Below are positions 1 to 9,064 of a DNA stretch of 64,000 nt, in pieces. Source of the DNA: Rhodothermus marinus (GTDB lineage Bacteria > Bacteroidota > Rhodothermia > Rhodothermales > Rhodothermaceae); contig NZ_AP019797.1 in the NCBI RefSeq assembly GCF_009936275.1, positions 1,967,890 to 2,031,889 on the forward strand, in the 5' to 3' direction. A program made the translations under genes and the position numbers. How positions within the stretch are numbered: position 1 is the first letter of the stretch; each line of letters begins with the position of its first letter. The notes beneath the pieces are model-generated. The model saw only the letters and a program-made list of their open reading frames with translations, did not search any database and was not told the DNA's origin.

Positions 1-1
1 T

Positions 2-1198
2 CGCCTGGGCCTGGCCACCCCGGGCCATGTACGGGCCGTGCGCAAGCATAAGCTGGCCCCTGTCTTCGCTCAGCAGTCCATTCGCGAAATGACGCGCACC
101 GGCCGCACCCCCCAGCAGGTGCTCGACGAGGCCATGTGGGGCGTCTTCCAGGAAGGCTGGCGCCAGGGCTACGGCGCCGACGCCGACCACCTGAAGACCG
201 AAGAAGACGCCGATCGCTGCATCGAGGCCGGCTTCACCTTCTTCACGATCGACCCGAGCGCCTTCGTCGATAACGAGGTGGACACGGCCGATGCGGCCAC
301 GCTCGAAGCCAAAGTGGCCGCCCTCCCCTGGGAGTCCCTCGAAACGACGCTCGCCGATCTGCGCCGGGCCTACCTCGGCCAGCATTTCCAGGTGGGTCCC
401 TACGAACTGTCGTTCGAGGAGCGCACGCTGATGCAGGCGCTGGCCAAGTACGGCGGCGCCATCGCCCACACGGCCCGCATGTATCGCCATATTGCCAACC
501 GCATGGGCAACCGCCCCTTCGAACTGGAAATGTCCGTCGACGAAACCGAAGTGCCCACCTCCCCGGCGGAGCACTTCTTCGTGGCGCGCGAGCTACAGCG
601 GCTGGGCGTACGCTGGATCAGCCTGGCGCCCCGCTTCGTGGGGCGCCTGGAAAAGGGCGTCGATTACATCGGTGATCTGGAAGAGTTCGAGGCCCACCTG
701 AAGCTCCACGTGGCGATCGCCCGCACCCTGGGCCCCTATAAGCTGAGCCTGCATTCCGGATCCGACAAGTTTGCGCTCTATCCGCTGTTTGCCCGCCATG
801 CAGGCGAACTCTTCCACCTGAAGACGGCCGGCACTTCCTATCTGGAGGCGCTGCGGGCTGTGGCCGAGCTGGATCCGCCGCTGTTTCGGGAGATTCTGGA
901 CTTTGCCCGGGCCCGCTACGAAACCGACCGCGCCACCTACCACGTATCGGCGCTGCTGGAGCGGGTCCCGAAGGCTTCCGACGTGCCCGACGACGCCTTG
1001 CCGGCACTGCTGGAGCAGTTCGATGCCCGGCAGGTGCTGCACGTCACCTTCGGTTCGGTCCTGACGGCCACCGACGCAGACGGCCGCCCGCGCTTCCGGG
1101 ACCGACTGCTGGCAGTCCTTCAGGAAAACGAAGAGACCTACTACCGACTGCTGGAAGCGCACTTCGACCGCCACCTGGCCCCGTTCGACGCAGCTTGA
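2..1198 (+). CDS. uxaE: Tagaturonate epimerase (UxaE), 5' end outside window
   Basis: The protein matches the UxaE family, which interconverts D-tagaturonate and D-fructuronate in hexuronate catabolism, a cytoplasmic step described in Thermotoga. The reading frame is open to the left edge of the window. The residues before the first possible start (a GTG at 38) read RLGLATPGHVRAV, which looks like family sequence, so the gene is 5'-truncated by the window. The remaining 399 or so codons include the conserved stretches LHSGSDKF and HLKTAGTSYLEALR. It ends with a TGA at 1196-1198, about 100 bases before a tRNA gene. The identification rests on remembered family sequence. The substrate direction cannot be judged without the upstream genes. 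Confidence 0.8.
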   Translation, partial: RLGLATPGHVRAVRKHKLAPVFAQQSIREMTRTGRTPQQVLDEAMWGVFQEGWRQGYGADADHLKTEEDADRCIEAGFTFFTIDPSAFVDNEVDTADAATLEAKVAALPWESLETTLADLRRAYLGQHFQVGPYELSFEERTLMQALAKYGGAIAHTARMYRHIANRMGNRPFELEMSVDETEVPTSPAEHFFVARELQRLGVRWISLAPRFVGRLEKGVDYIGDLEEFEAHLKLHVAIARTLGPYKLSLHSGSDKFALYPLFARHAGELFHLKTAGTSYLEALRAVAELDPPLFREILDFARARYETDRATYHVSALLERVPKASDVPDDALPALLEQFDARQVLHVTFGSVLTATDADGRPRFRDRLLAVLQENEETYYRLLEAHFDRHLAPFDAA

Positions 1199-1255
1199 GC
1201 GGTGCAACCCGCACCTTCAATCCTTCATGAAACCCGCCCGACGGCGCGACGTTTG

Positions 1256-1287
1256 TTGCCTCTGGCAGCGCAATCGGTGTATATTTG
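1256..1287 (+). promoter_or_regulatory. Bacteroidota-type promoter of tRNA-Phe
   Basis: A TTG at 1256-1258 is followed 21 bases later by TATATTTG at 1280-1287. This is a full match to the TAnnTTTG -7 box known for the primary sigma factor of Bacteroidota. Transcription would begin a few bases before the tRNA 5' end at 1300. No start-site data are available, so this is a sequence-only prediction. Confidence 0.6.
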
Positions 1288-1299
1288 AGCGCTGCGGAT

Positions 1300-1372
1300 G
1301 GTCAGGTAGCTCAGTTGGTAGAGCACGGGACTGAAAATCCCGGTGTCGGCGGTTCGATTCCGCCCCTGACCA
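1300..1372 (+). tRNA. tRNA-Phe (anticodon GAA)
   Basis: A complete cloverleaf can be folded. The acceptor arm GGTCAGG (1300-1306) pairs with CCTGACC (1365-1371). The D-arm is GCTC/GAGC. The anticodon stem CGGGA/TCCCG has loop CTGAAAA, putting GAA at 1333-1335. The T-stem GGCGG/CCGCC has loop TTCGATT. The discriminator base is A1372. No 3' CCA is encoded, so it must be added enzymatically. A TAnnTTTG promoter lies just upstream and an intrinsic terminator just downstream, so this appears to be a single-gene transcription unit. Confidence 0.97.
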
Positions 1373-1384
1373 CTGAGGCATCAA

Positions 1385-1420
1385 AAAACCCCGCGATTCG
1401 GCTCGGAATCGCGGGGTTTT
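1385..1420 (+). terminator. Intrinsic terminator after tRNA-Phe
   Basis: A perfect 11-bp stem, CCCCGCGATTC (1389-1399) with GAATCGCGGGG (1406-1416), has a 6-base loop and is followed by TTTT. An A-run precedes the stem, so it could also act on reverse-strand transcripts. Confidence 0.9.
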
Positions 1421-1593
1421 ATTTATTAGCGTGTACGACACGGGTAAATAAACTCCGCTGCACGCCGAGTTGTGTGTTCTACAGGACCGCTACCCACCCT
1501 TTCCGCGCTTCCGGTTGCTGCTCCACCAGAAAGCCGAGAGACACACAGACACACGGGCTGCGGCTCGCTTATCATCCACGCCCCCCTTTCCCC

Positions 1594-2220
1594 TTACGGC
1601 CCCGGGGACACGTAGGGATTGTCGCGCACGAAGAAGCGCCAGAGGCGGTCGGTTCCGCGGGAAAGGCCGATTCGGGGTGAGGTGGCGACTTCGGCGTCCG
1701 ACACCGGCTTCCCGGGTGCAAAGTAAAGCGGCGGCGCTGTGAGTGGCTTTCGATGGTAACGACCGTCGATGTCGAAGGCCATGGTGAGCCGTCCCGGTCC
1801 GCCGGTCAGTTCGCAGGGCCGGCGAGCCTTCGGGCGACGCGCCCGCAGAAAGTCGAGCCCGGCAATCGGCTCCACCGCTCGGATGAGCACGGCTCCGCCC
1901 ACGCCTTCCGGCTCGGTCACCACGTTCAATAGCCAGTACATGCCGTAGTTCAGATACACGTAGGCCGTACCAGGCGGCGCAAACAGGTCGTAGGCGCGCC
2001 CTTCGGGGCGCACCTTTCCGGTGGCCGGATCGACCAACCGCCAGCCATGAAAGGCGGGATCGTCCTGGCGATAGGCTTCGGTTTCGACAATGCGTCCCAC
2101 CAGACGCACCCCGCTGGGGTGCTCATGCACCAGCCACCGCCCCAGCAGATCACGCGCCACCTCCAGCGTAGGCCGGTCGAAAAACGATGGCGGCAGGGGA
2201 ACGAGATTATTCAAATCCAT
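1594..2220 (-). CDS. DNA-3-methyladenine glycosylase (AAG/MPG family)
   Basis: This 208-residue base-excision repair enzyme removes alkylated purines such as 3-methyladenine. It has the AAG family signatures. The motif GRIVETEAY carries the catalytic glutamate and is followed by DDPAFHG. APPGTAYVYLNYGMYWLLNVV contains the base-flipping loop region. ELTGGPGRLTMAFDI is the conserved C-terminal segment. The length is normal for bacterial members. It ends about 170 bases beyond the tRNA terminator and diverges from the TPR gene, whose start is 57 bases away. Confidence 0.92.
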   Translation of the reverse strand: MDLNNLVPLPPSFFDRPTLEVARDLLGRWLVHEHPSGVRLVGRIVETEAYRQDDPAFHGWRLVDPATGKVRPEGRAYDLFAPPGTAYVYLNYGMYWLLNVVTEPEGVGGAVLIRAVEPIAGLDFLRARRPKARRPCELTGGPGRLTMAFDIDGRYHRKPLTAPPLYFAPGKPVSDAEVATSPRIGLSRGTDRLWRFFVRDNPYVSPGP

Positions 2221-2277
2221 TGACTAAACGAAGACGTTGCCCTAAACTGTAGGGGTCCTCCAGCGAAGCCAACAGGA

Positions 2278-2847
2278 ATGCGCATGCGACGGTTCACAGT
2301 TCTTCTGCTCGGCAGCGTGCTGGCGCTTGCGGTGGAAGCCCAGCCCTCGGACTGGTCCACGCTCTTCGTGCGTGCCATGCGGTTGAAGGAAGCCGGGCAG
2401 TACGCCCAGGCCATTCCGCTGGCCGAGCAGGCGCTCGCGCTGGCCCAGGCGCAGTACGGTCCCGAAAATCGGAGCGTGGGGCTGGCGCTGAACCTGCTGG
2501 GCCAGCTTTACACGGCGGAAGGAAAATACGACGAAGCGGAGGCGTTCCTGAAACGGGCGCTGGACATCTACCACAGATGGTTTGGCGCGCAGTCGCCGGA
2601 GAGCGCCGGCGTGCTGAACAACCTTGGCCGTCTGTACCTGGACCGCGGCCGGCCGGAACAGGCGGTGTCGGTACTCCAGGAGGCGCTGGCCCGCTTCGAG
2701 CAGGCCTACGGGCCCGAAAGTCACCGTCTGCGCTATACGCTGGAACTGCTCGCCGAGGCCTATCAGGCCATGAACCGCCCGGACGAAGCCCGACGCTACG
2801 CGGCGCGGGCCGCCCAGCTTCCGCCTCCGCCAAAGGCGCAGCGGTAA
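2278..2847 (+). CDS. Exported tetratricopeptide-repeat protein
   Basis: The 189-residue protein starts with a short basic, hydrophobic signal peptide that ends near VEA-QPSDW. It then has three to four tandem TPR helix pairs (ALNLLGQLYTAEGKYDEAEAF, VLNNLGRLYLDRGRPEQAV, TLELLAEAYQAMNRPDEAR). The spacing is that of the kinesin-light-chain-like TPR_10/12 type. It is probably a periplasmic protein-protein interaction module. It has no enzymatic domain and its partner is unknown. It converges on the thiolase gene, with the two stop codons almost touching (2847 and 2849). Confidence 0.8.
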   Translation: MRMRRFTVLLLGSVLALAVEAQPSDWSTLFVRAMRLKEAGQYAQAIPLAEQALALAQAQYGPENRSVGLALNLLGQLYTAEGKYDEAEAFLKRALDIYHRWFGAQSPESAGVLNNLGRLYLDRGRPEQAVSVLQEALARFEQAYGPESHRLRYTLELLAEAYQAMNRPDEARRYAARAAQLPPPPKAQR

Positions 2848-2848
2848 T

Positions 2849-4042
2849 TTACGCGAGGCGTTCCACCGCGACGGCCGTACCGCCGCCCGTACCGTGACAG
2901 ATGGCGGCCAAACCCAGTGTGCCGTTGTGCCGACGCAGCGCGTGCACGAGCGTTACGATGATCCGCGCGCCCGAGCAGCCGATCGGATGCCCCAGCGCAA
3001 TGGCGCCACCGTGCACGTTCAGCTTCTCGTAGGGCACGCCCAGCATGCGGTGAAACAGGATGCTGTTGATGGCAAAGGCCTCGTTGTTCTCGAACAGGTC
3101 GAAGTCTTCGATGCGGCGGTCCAGCCGATCCAGTAGCCGACGCACGGCCGGCACCGGCGCCTCCGGAAACCGCCACGGCTCGCCGGCCGCCCAGGCACCG
3201 CCCAGAAGTCGGGCGATGGGCCGGAGCCCGTAACGCTCGACGGCCGCCCGGCTGGCCAGCAGGAGCGCGGCCGCCCCATCGCTGATCTGGCTGCTGTTGC
3301 CGGCCGTCAGCACCCCGTCTTTCCTGAAAGCAGGCTTCAGGGCGGCCAGCGCCTCGCGCGTCGTATCGGGTCGGATGCCTTCGTCTCGATCCAGCGTTTT
3401 CGTCTCACGCCGCTCCCGGTAGGTGATCGGTACGATCTCGTCGGCAAAGTAGCAGCGCTCGGTGGCCTCGGCTGCCCGACGATGCGACATCAGCGCGATT
3501 TCGTCGAGTTCTTCGCGCGTGATACCATGTTCGGCGGCCAGGCGTTCGGTCTGCTCACCCATCGCCTCGCCACTCATGGGATCGGTCAGGCCGTCATAGA
3601 GCAATAGATCGACAAGCTGCTCCGGCGCCCCCAGCAGGAATTTGTAGCCCCAGCGCGCCCGCGCCGACAGGTAAAACCCGGCCTGCGACATCGACTCGAC
3701 GCCACCGGCCAGCAGCAGATCGGCCTCGCCAGCACGAATCATGGTGGCCGCCGTCATCACGCTGATCATGCCCGAAGAGCAGACCATGTCGACGGCCAGC
3801 CCGTCCACCTCTTTGGGGATACCGGCCTTCAGTGCGGCCTGACGCGGAATAAGCTGACCATGCCCCCCACGCAGCACGTTGCCAAAGATATAGCCGTCCA
3901 GATCTTTCCCTTCCACCCCGGCCCGCTCCAGGGCGGCCTTCATCGCATGCGCGGCCAGATCGACCGGACTGTAGTCCTTCAGCGCGCCGCCGAATTTGCC
4001 GATGGGCGTGCGTACGGCGGTAACGATATAGACGTCCTGCAT
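2849..4042 (-). CDS. Thiolase (acetyl-CoA acetyltransferase family)
   Basis: A 397-residue thiolase with the complete catalytic set: nucleophile Cys88 in VCSSGM, His352 in GHPIGCSG and Cys382 in CHGTGGG. Members either condense two acetyl-CoA or, more often in catabolic settings, cleave 3-ketoacyl-CoA. It is distinct from the paaJ thiolase at 29.2 kb. A site matching the operator found in the phenylacetate cluster lies 19 bases upstream of its start (4061-4072), suggesting a role in acyl-CoA degradation under the same control. The substrate is not decidable from sequence. Confidence 0.9.
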   Translation of the reverse strand: MQDVYIVTAVRTPIGKFGGALKDYSPVDLAAHAMKAALERAGVEGKDLDGYIFGNVLRGGHGQLIPRQAALKAGIPKEVDGLAVDMVCSSGMISVMTAATMIRAGEADLLLAGGVESMSQAGFYLSARARWGYKFLLGAPEQLVDLLLYDGLTDPMSGEAMGEQTERLAAEHGITREELDEIALMSHRRAAEATERCYFADEIVPITYRERRETKTLDRDEGIRPDTTREALAALKPAFRKDGVLTAGNSSQISDGAAALLLASRAAVERYGLRPIARLLGGAWAAGEPWRFPEAPVPAVRRLLDRLDRRIEDFDLFENNEAFAINSILFHRMLGVPYEKLNVHGGAIALGHPIGCSGARIIVTLVHALRRHNGTLGLAAICHGTGGGTAVAVERLA

Positions 4043-4060
4043 GGTGCGTTCGGATTGATT

Positions 4061-4072
4061 GGAAGCGGTTTC
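4061..4072 (-). promoter_or_regulatory. Candidate operator (paa-type palindrome) before thiolase
   Basis: GGAAGCGGTTTC, a 12-bp near-palindrome with a central CG, lies 19 bases before the thiolase ATG. A looser variant, GGAAAGCGGGTTTC, lies further upstream at 4095-4108. The same pattern occurs upstream of paaA, paaG, paaJ, the hydratase operon and hutU. Confidence 0.45.
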
Positions 4073-4220
4073 GATGTGCTCGAAACGACCCCGCCGGAAA
4101 GCGGGTTTCGCCCTGCCCGCACCTTTGCGAGAGCTTAACGAATTTTAAGGCTGCGTACAGGATTTTCGGGGCGACCGTCCTGTTGATTACAGACAGACTG
4201 TAAACCAACCTGAACTTCCC

Positions 4221-5281
4221 ATGCTTCCCGACTGGGCACCGAACCTGCACCCGCTGGTGGTGCATTTCCCCATCGCGCTGCTTTTTCTGGCCGTCGGATT
4301 CGACCTGGTCACCTGGCTGCTGCGCCGGCCGGTGGCCCTGGTCCGGATAACGGCCGTGCTTTACGCACTGGGGGCGCTTTCGGCGCTGGTGGCGTTTCTG
4401 ACCGGACGGGCAGCGGCCGACAGCCTGGACCTGCCCACGGCGGTCATTCCGGCCGTCACCGCACACGCCGACTGGGCCGAACGTACCGTCTGGTTCTTCG
4501 GCATCTTTGCCCTGATTCGACTGGCGCTGGCCTGGTGGCGCCGTCCGCTGGCCCGTGCCGCCTGGCTGCAGGGGCTGCTGCTTTTGCTGGGTGCCGGAGG
4601 CCTGTGGCTGCTGTACGAAACCGGCGAGCACGGCGCCGAGCTGGTCTATGCACACGGGCTGGGCGTGGCGCCGGTGCGTACGCTTCAGCCGAACACGACT
4701 CGCTGGCACAGGTGCTGCAACGTCAGCAGGCGGCCGCACAGTTCGAACGCCTGACCGAAGGGGGCTGGCGCTGGACGCCCGGTCCCGGAGCCGAACCGAC
4801 CCTGACCGACACGTTCACGGTGCTGGATGGCACGCTTTCGGCCATCACATGGGCGTCGGGCCCGGAAGGTCTCCGGTTGACGCTTTCCGAGACGCCGGTG
4901 CTGCTGGTCGGCCCCGGCACGCTTTCCGGTACGGAGCTGCGCGCCCGCCTGCGGCTCGACAGCCTGGCGGGAAGCGTTCGTCTGGTCTACCACGTCCAGG
5001 ATCCCCGGAACTATGACTTTCTGGAGCTTTCCCGGGACCGGGTGCGCCAGGGACGGCTCGAAGATGGCCGGGTGCGGATCTTCGACGAGACGCCGCTTGC
5101 AACGAGCGGCTGGCTCGACGTGCGGATCGTTGCCCACGGCACGCACCTCCGGGGCTACGTGAACGGCCGCCTTGTAACCCACGGACACGGCCCGGCCGCC
5201 CGCCCCGGACCGGCCGGAGTGCATCTGCAGGGACCGGGCGTGCTACTGCTTCAATCCATAACCGTCCAACCTGTCGCATGA
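4221..5281 (+). pseudogene. DUF2231 membrane domain plus LamG-like domain, split by a frameshift
   Basis: The first frame (4221-4754) encodes an N-terminal DUF2231-like membrane region with about four hydrophobic helices (LHPLVVHFPIALLFLAVGFD and onwards). It turns into unlikely sequence (TRWHRCCNVSRRPHSSNA) after about 4690. The second frame, open to 5281, then continues with AYASAEHDSLAQVLQRQQAAAQFERL and a jelly-roll domain like the 3-keto-disaccharide hydrolase/LamG group. A one-base indel near 4670-4690 would give one protein of about 353 residues. Alternatives are a sequencing error, or separate translation of the second part from a GTG at 4712. It lies 12 bases upstream of the copper ATPase gene. 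Confidence 0.6.
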
Positions 5282-5293
5282 ACGAAAAGGGCC

Positions 5294-7303
5294 ATGACTC
5301 ATCACGACGCTCATCATAACCAGCACGAGCATTCCACGCACAAACACGATCACCACGCGCATCATGCGCACATGGTGGAGGATTTCCGGCGGCGCTTCTG
5401 GATTTCCCTGGCGCTGACGGTGCCGATTCTGGCGCTTTCGCCCATGATCCAGGCTTTTCTGGGGCTGGGCGAAGCACTGCGTTTTCCGGGGGATCTGTGG
5501 GTACTCTGGGCGCTGTCGTCCGCCGTGTTCTTCTACGGAGGCTGGCCGTTCCTGAAAGGCATTGCCGAGGAGCTGCGCCAGCGCAATCCCGGCATGATGA
5601 CCCTGATCGCCATCGCCATCAGCGTGGCCTATCTCTACTCGAGCGCAGTGGTTTTCGGGCTGGCCGGAAAAATCTTTTTCTGGGAGCTGGCCACGCTGAT
5701 CGATGTGATGCTGCTGGGGCACTGGATCGAGATGCGTTCGGTACTGGGGGCATCGCGGGCGCTGGAAGAGCTGGCCCGCCTGATGCCGACCGAGGCCCAC
5801 AGAGTGATGCCGGACGGCTCAATCCAGGATGTGCCGCTTGATCAGCTTCAGCCAGGCGACCGCGTGCTGGTCCGCCCCGGCGAAAAAATTCCGGCCGACG
5901 GTGTGATCGTCGAAGGCCATACCACGGTCAACGAGGCGCTGCTCACCGGCGAATCGGCACCGGTCGAGAAAAAGGTTGGCGACACGGTGATCGGCGGCGC
6001 CATCAACGGCGAAGGGTCGCTCGTCGTGGAGGTGCAGAAAACCGGCGCCGAAAGCTACCTGTCGCAAGTCATCGAGCTGGTCCGGCAGGCGCAGGAGACA
6101 AAGTCCCGAACGCAGGACCTGGCCAACCGGACCGCCCGCTGGCTTACCGTCGTGGCACTGGGAGGCGGCGCGCTGACGCTGGCGGTCTGGACGCTGGTCA
6201 TGGGCCAGCCGTTCGACTTTGCGCTGGAGCGCATGGTGACCGTCATGGTGATCGCCTGCCCGCACGCTCTGGGATTGGCTGTGCCGCTGGTGGTGGCCGT
6301 CTCGACCGCCCTGTCCGCACAGCACGGGCTGCTGATCCGTGACCGCACGGCCTTTGAAAACGCGCGCAATCTGCAGGCGGTGATCTTCGACAAGACGGGC
6401 ACGCTCACCGAAGGACGCTTCGGTGTGACCGACACGCTGGTTTTTCAGGACGGGCTCTCTGAAGAAGAACTGCTAAAACTGGCAGCGGCCGTCGAGCAGC
6501 ATTCCGAGCACCCGATTGCCCGGGGCATCGTCGAGGCGGTGGCGCATCCCCCGGCCGCCGAGGATTTCGAAGCCATCCCGGGCAAAGGAGCCCGGGCCCG
6601 CGTCAATGGCGAGGAGGTCCGCGTGGTCAGTCCGGGCTACCTGCGCGAGCACGGACTGGAGGTGCAGGACGATCGCGTAGACCGACTGGCCGAACAGGGC
6701 AAAACGGTGGTGTTTGTCGTGCGCGACGGCCGGGTAGTCGGCGCGATTGCCCTGGCCGACGTGATCCGTCCCGAATCGAAGGAAGCCGTGCGCCAGCTCA
6801 AAGCAATGGGCCTGCAGGTGATGATGCTCACCGGCGACAACCGCCGCGTGGCCGCCTGGGTCGCTCGCGAAATCGGCCTGGACGACTATTTCGCCGAGGT
6901 ATTGCCCGACCAGAAAGCCGCCAAAGTGAAAGAAGTGCAGCAGCGCGGCCTGCGGGTGGCCATGGTAGGCGACGGTATCAACGACGCCCCGGCGCTGACG
7001 CAGGCCGATGTCGGCATTGCCATTGGCGCCGGCACCGACGTGGCCATCGAGACGGCCGACATCGTGCTTGTGCGCAACGACCCGCGCGACGTGGTGTCGA
7101 TCCTGCGCCTGAGCCGTGCTACCTATCGCAAGATGGTGCAGAATCTCTGGTGGGCGGCCGGCTACAACATCGTCGCCATCCCGCTGGCCGCCGGTGTACT
7201 CTACAAACTGGGCCTGCTATTAAGTCCGGCTGCTGGCGCCGCCCTTATGAGCCTGAGTACCGTCATCGTTGCCATCAATGCACGTTTTCTCAACATCGTA
7301 TAA
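5294..7303 (+). CDS. copB: Copper-translocating P-type ATPase, CopB type (P1B-3)
   Basis: A 669-residue inner-membrane ATPase that probably exports Cu(II) or Cu(I). The N-terminus is a histidine-rich metal-binding tail ([22 protein letters not shown]) in place of a CxxC HMA domain. The transmembrane metal site is CPH (residues 322-324), which marks the CopB subgroup, as opposed to CPC of CopA. The actuator TGES is at 218-221, the phosphorylated Asp is in DKTGTLT (D366), and the SEHP motif and the hinge GDGINDAP are intact. About eight membrane helices are expected. It follows the DUF2231 gene closely, so the two may be co-transcribed. Confidence 0.93.
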   Translation: MTHHDAHHNQHEHSTHKHDHHAHHAHMVEDFRRRFWISLALTVPILALSPMIQAFLGLGEALRFPGDLWVLWALSSAVFFYGGWPFLKGIAEELRQRNPGMMTLIAIAISVAYLYSSAVVFGLAGKIFFWELATLIDVMLLGHWIEMRSVLGASRALEELARLMPTEAHRVMPDGSIQDVPLDQLQPGDRVLVRPGEKIPADGVIVEGHTTVNEALLTGESAPVEKKVGDTVIGGAINGEGSLVVEVQKTGAESYLSQVIELVRQAQETKSRTQDLANRTARWLTVVALGGGALTLAVWTLVMGQPFDFALERMVTVMVIACPHALGLAVPLVVAVSTALSAQHGLLIRDRTAFENARNLQAVIFDKTGTLTEGRFGVTDTLVFQDGLSEEELLKLAAAVEQHSEHPIARGIVEAVAHPPAAEDFEAIPGKGARARVNGEEVRVVSPGYLREHGLEVQDDRVDRLAEQGKTVVFVVRDGRVVGAIALADVIRPESKEAVRQLKAMGLQVMMLTGDNRRVAAWVAREIGLDDYFAEVLPDQKAAKVKEVQQRGLRVAMVGDGINDAPALTQADVGIAIGAGTDVAIETADIVLVRNDPRDVVSILRLSRATYRKMVQNLWWAAGYNIVAIPLAAGVLYKLGLLLSPAAGAALMSLSTVIVAINARFLNIV

Positions 7304-7387
7304 CCACGGACGCGCTTCGCTTCGTCTGGCTTGCAATTGCGCGGGGAGGCATTGTAGTATGCGGGGCGAACCTGAGTGTCTGAAACC

Positions 7388-9055
7388 ATGCCCCCTACTG
7401 CCACACGGGCGCGGCGGGCCCGTCAGATCGCCGAAGTGCTGCTCCGCCACGGCCTGGGCTACCTGGTCAGCATCTTCGGTCTGGAGCGGTTTGTACCGCT
7501 GCACCGGGGTCTGCTGGGCCATCCGCGCCGCCCCGAACCCTATGCCGCGCCCGAGCACCTGCGCATGGCGCTCGAAGAGCTGGGCGCCGCCTGGATCAAG
7601 CTCGGCCAGTTTCTGGCCACCCGTGCCGACCTGCTTCCCCCTTCCTACCAGCGCGAACTGGCCCGTCTGCAGGATGCCGCCGCCCCCGTCCCGGGCGCGC
7701 AAATCCAGGCCGTCATCGAGGCCGAACTGGGACGCCCGGTCTCCGAGCTGTTCGCCCGCTTCGAGCCCGAACCACTGGCCGCCGCCTCGATCGGCCAGGC
7801 CCACGCGGCCACCCTGCCCGACGGCACCGAGGTGGTCGTCAAAGTGCGACGCCCTGGGGTCGTCGAACAGGTCGAGCAGGACCTGGAGCTGCTGCTGACC
7901 CTGGCTCACACCGCCAGCCGCCACTGGGAGCTGGCCGAAACCTACGACATCGTGGGCATCGTGCAGGAATTCGCGCTGACGCTCCGGGCCGAACTGGACT
8001 ACCTGCGCGAAGGCCGCAACGCCGAGCGCTTCGCCCATAACTTCGCCGGCAACCCGGCCGTCCATATCCCTCGCGTGTTCTGGGAGTACACCACCTCGCG
8101 CGTGCTCACGCTGGAGCGCATCCGGGGCATCAAGATCGACAACCTGACCGCTCTCGACGCCGCTGGCTTCGACCGCACCGAACTGGCCGAACGCGTGGCG
8201 CGCATCCTGATGCAGATGGTCTTTGAGGACGGCTTCTTTCATGCCGATCCGCACCCCGGCAACTTTTTCGTCGAGTCTGACGGCACCATCGGATTGATCG
8301 ACTTCGGGATGGTCGGTGTCGTGGATGCTCCCACGCAGGACCGACTGGCGCAACTGCTGCTAGCGCTCGCGCAGCAGGATCCGGATCGGCTGGTGGACGC
8401 CTTTCTGGAACTGGGCGTGGCGCGGCGCTACGTGGATCGCCTGGCCCTGCGCGAGGACCTGCGCCATTTCGTGCTGTCCTACTACGACCGCCCGCTGCGT
8501 GAACTGCGCCTGGAGCCGCTGCTGAAGGAAGCGCTGGCCATCGTCCGCCGCCACCACCTGCACCTGCCCACCAACCTGGTGCTGCTGGCAAAAACCGTCA
8601 TGATGGCCGAAGGGCTGGCGGCCCGGCTGGCCCCCGACTTTCAGGTGGCCACGCTATTGCCCGGCTACGTTCGTCGCCTGCTGCTTCACCGCTACCTGCC
8701 GCTGCGGTGGATTCGGCGGTTGAGCTGGACAGGCCTTGAGGCGGCCGAATTCGGATTGGAGCTTCCTCGCCAGCTCCGACGCCTGCTGCACGCGCTGGAG
8801 CAGGGCAGCCTGCAGCTGGGCATGCGACCCGAAGGCTTCGAGCCGCTCATCGCACGACTGGAGCGACTGACCAACCGACTGGTGCTGGGTATGATCACGG
8901 CCGCCTTTATCGTGGGCCTGGCCGTGCTGATGACGGCGTTTCGCCTGCCCGGCATCGAGCCCCTGATCGGCCCCCTTTTCGGGCTGGGCTTTCTGCTGAC
9001 CGCCCTGCTGGCCGCCTACCTGATCTGGGTGATTCTGCGCTCCGGACGAATCTGA
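7388..9055 (+). CDS. UbiB/AarF (ABC1) family atypical kinase-like protein
   Basis: A 555-residue protein of the ABC1/UbiB family, whose members support quinone biosynthesis or membrane lipid homeostasis. The family motifs are present: KLGQF followed by RADLLP (KxGQ motif), AAASIGQAH (A-rich loop), VVVKVRRPGV (ATP-binding lysine), HADPHPGNF and LIDFGMVG. Two hydrophobic helices close the C-terminus (VLGMITAAFIVGLAVLMTAF and a second). The start is placed at ATG 7388, although an in-frame GTG at 7376 is possible. It converges on the outer-membrane protein gene with only 9 bases between stops. Confidence 0.88.
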   Translation: MPPTATRARRARQIAEVLLRHGLGYLVSIFGLERFVPLHRGLLGHPRRPEPYAAPEHLRMALEELGAAWIKLGQFLATRADLLPPSYQRELARLQDAAAPVPGAQIQAVIEAELGRPVSELFARFEPEPLAAASIGQAHAATLPDGTEVVVKVRRPGVVEQVEQDLELLLTLAHTASRHWELAETYDIVGIVQEFALTLRAELDYLREGRNAERFAHNFAGNPAVHIPRVFWEYTTSRVLTLERIRGIKIDNLTALDAAGFDRTELAERVARILMQMVFEDGFFHADPHPGNFFVESDGTIGLIDFGMVGVVDAPTQDRLAQLLLALAQQDPDRLVDAFLELGVARRYVDRLALREDLRHFVLSYYDRPLRELRLEPLLKEALAIVRRHHLHLPTNLVLLAKTVMMAEGLAARLAPDFQVATLLPGYVRRLLLHRYLPLRWIRRLSWTGLEAAEFGLELPRQLRRLLHALEQGSLQLGMRPEGFEPLIARLERLTNRLVLGMITAAFIVGLAVLMTAFRLPGIEPLIGPLFGLGFLLTALLAAYLIWVILRSGRI

Positions 9056-9064
9056 ATCGCACGT

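Noticed and set aside
1421..1593. Possible small gene or repeat in the CACACA-rich gap after the tRNA
   Set aside because: Only a short dinucleotide-like run was seen. No coding pattern or structure stands out.
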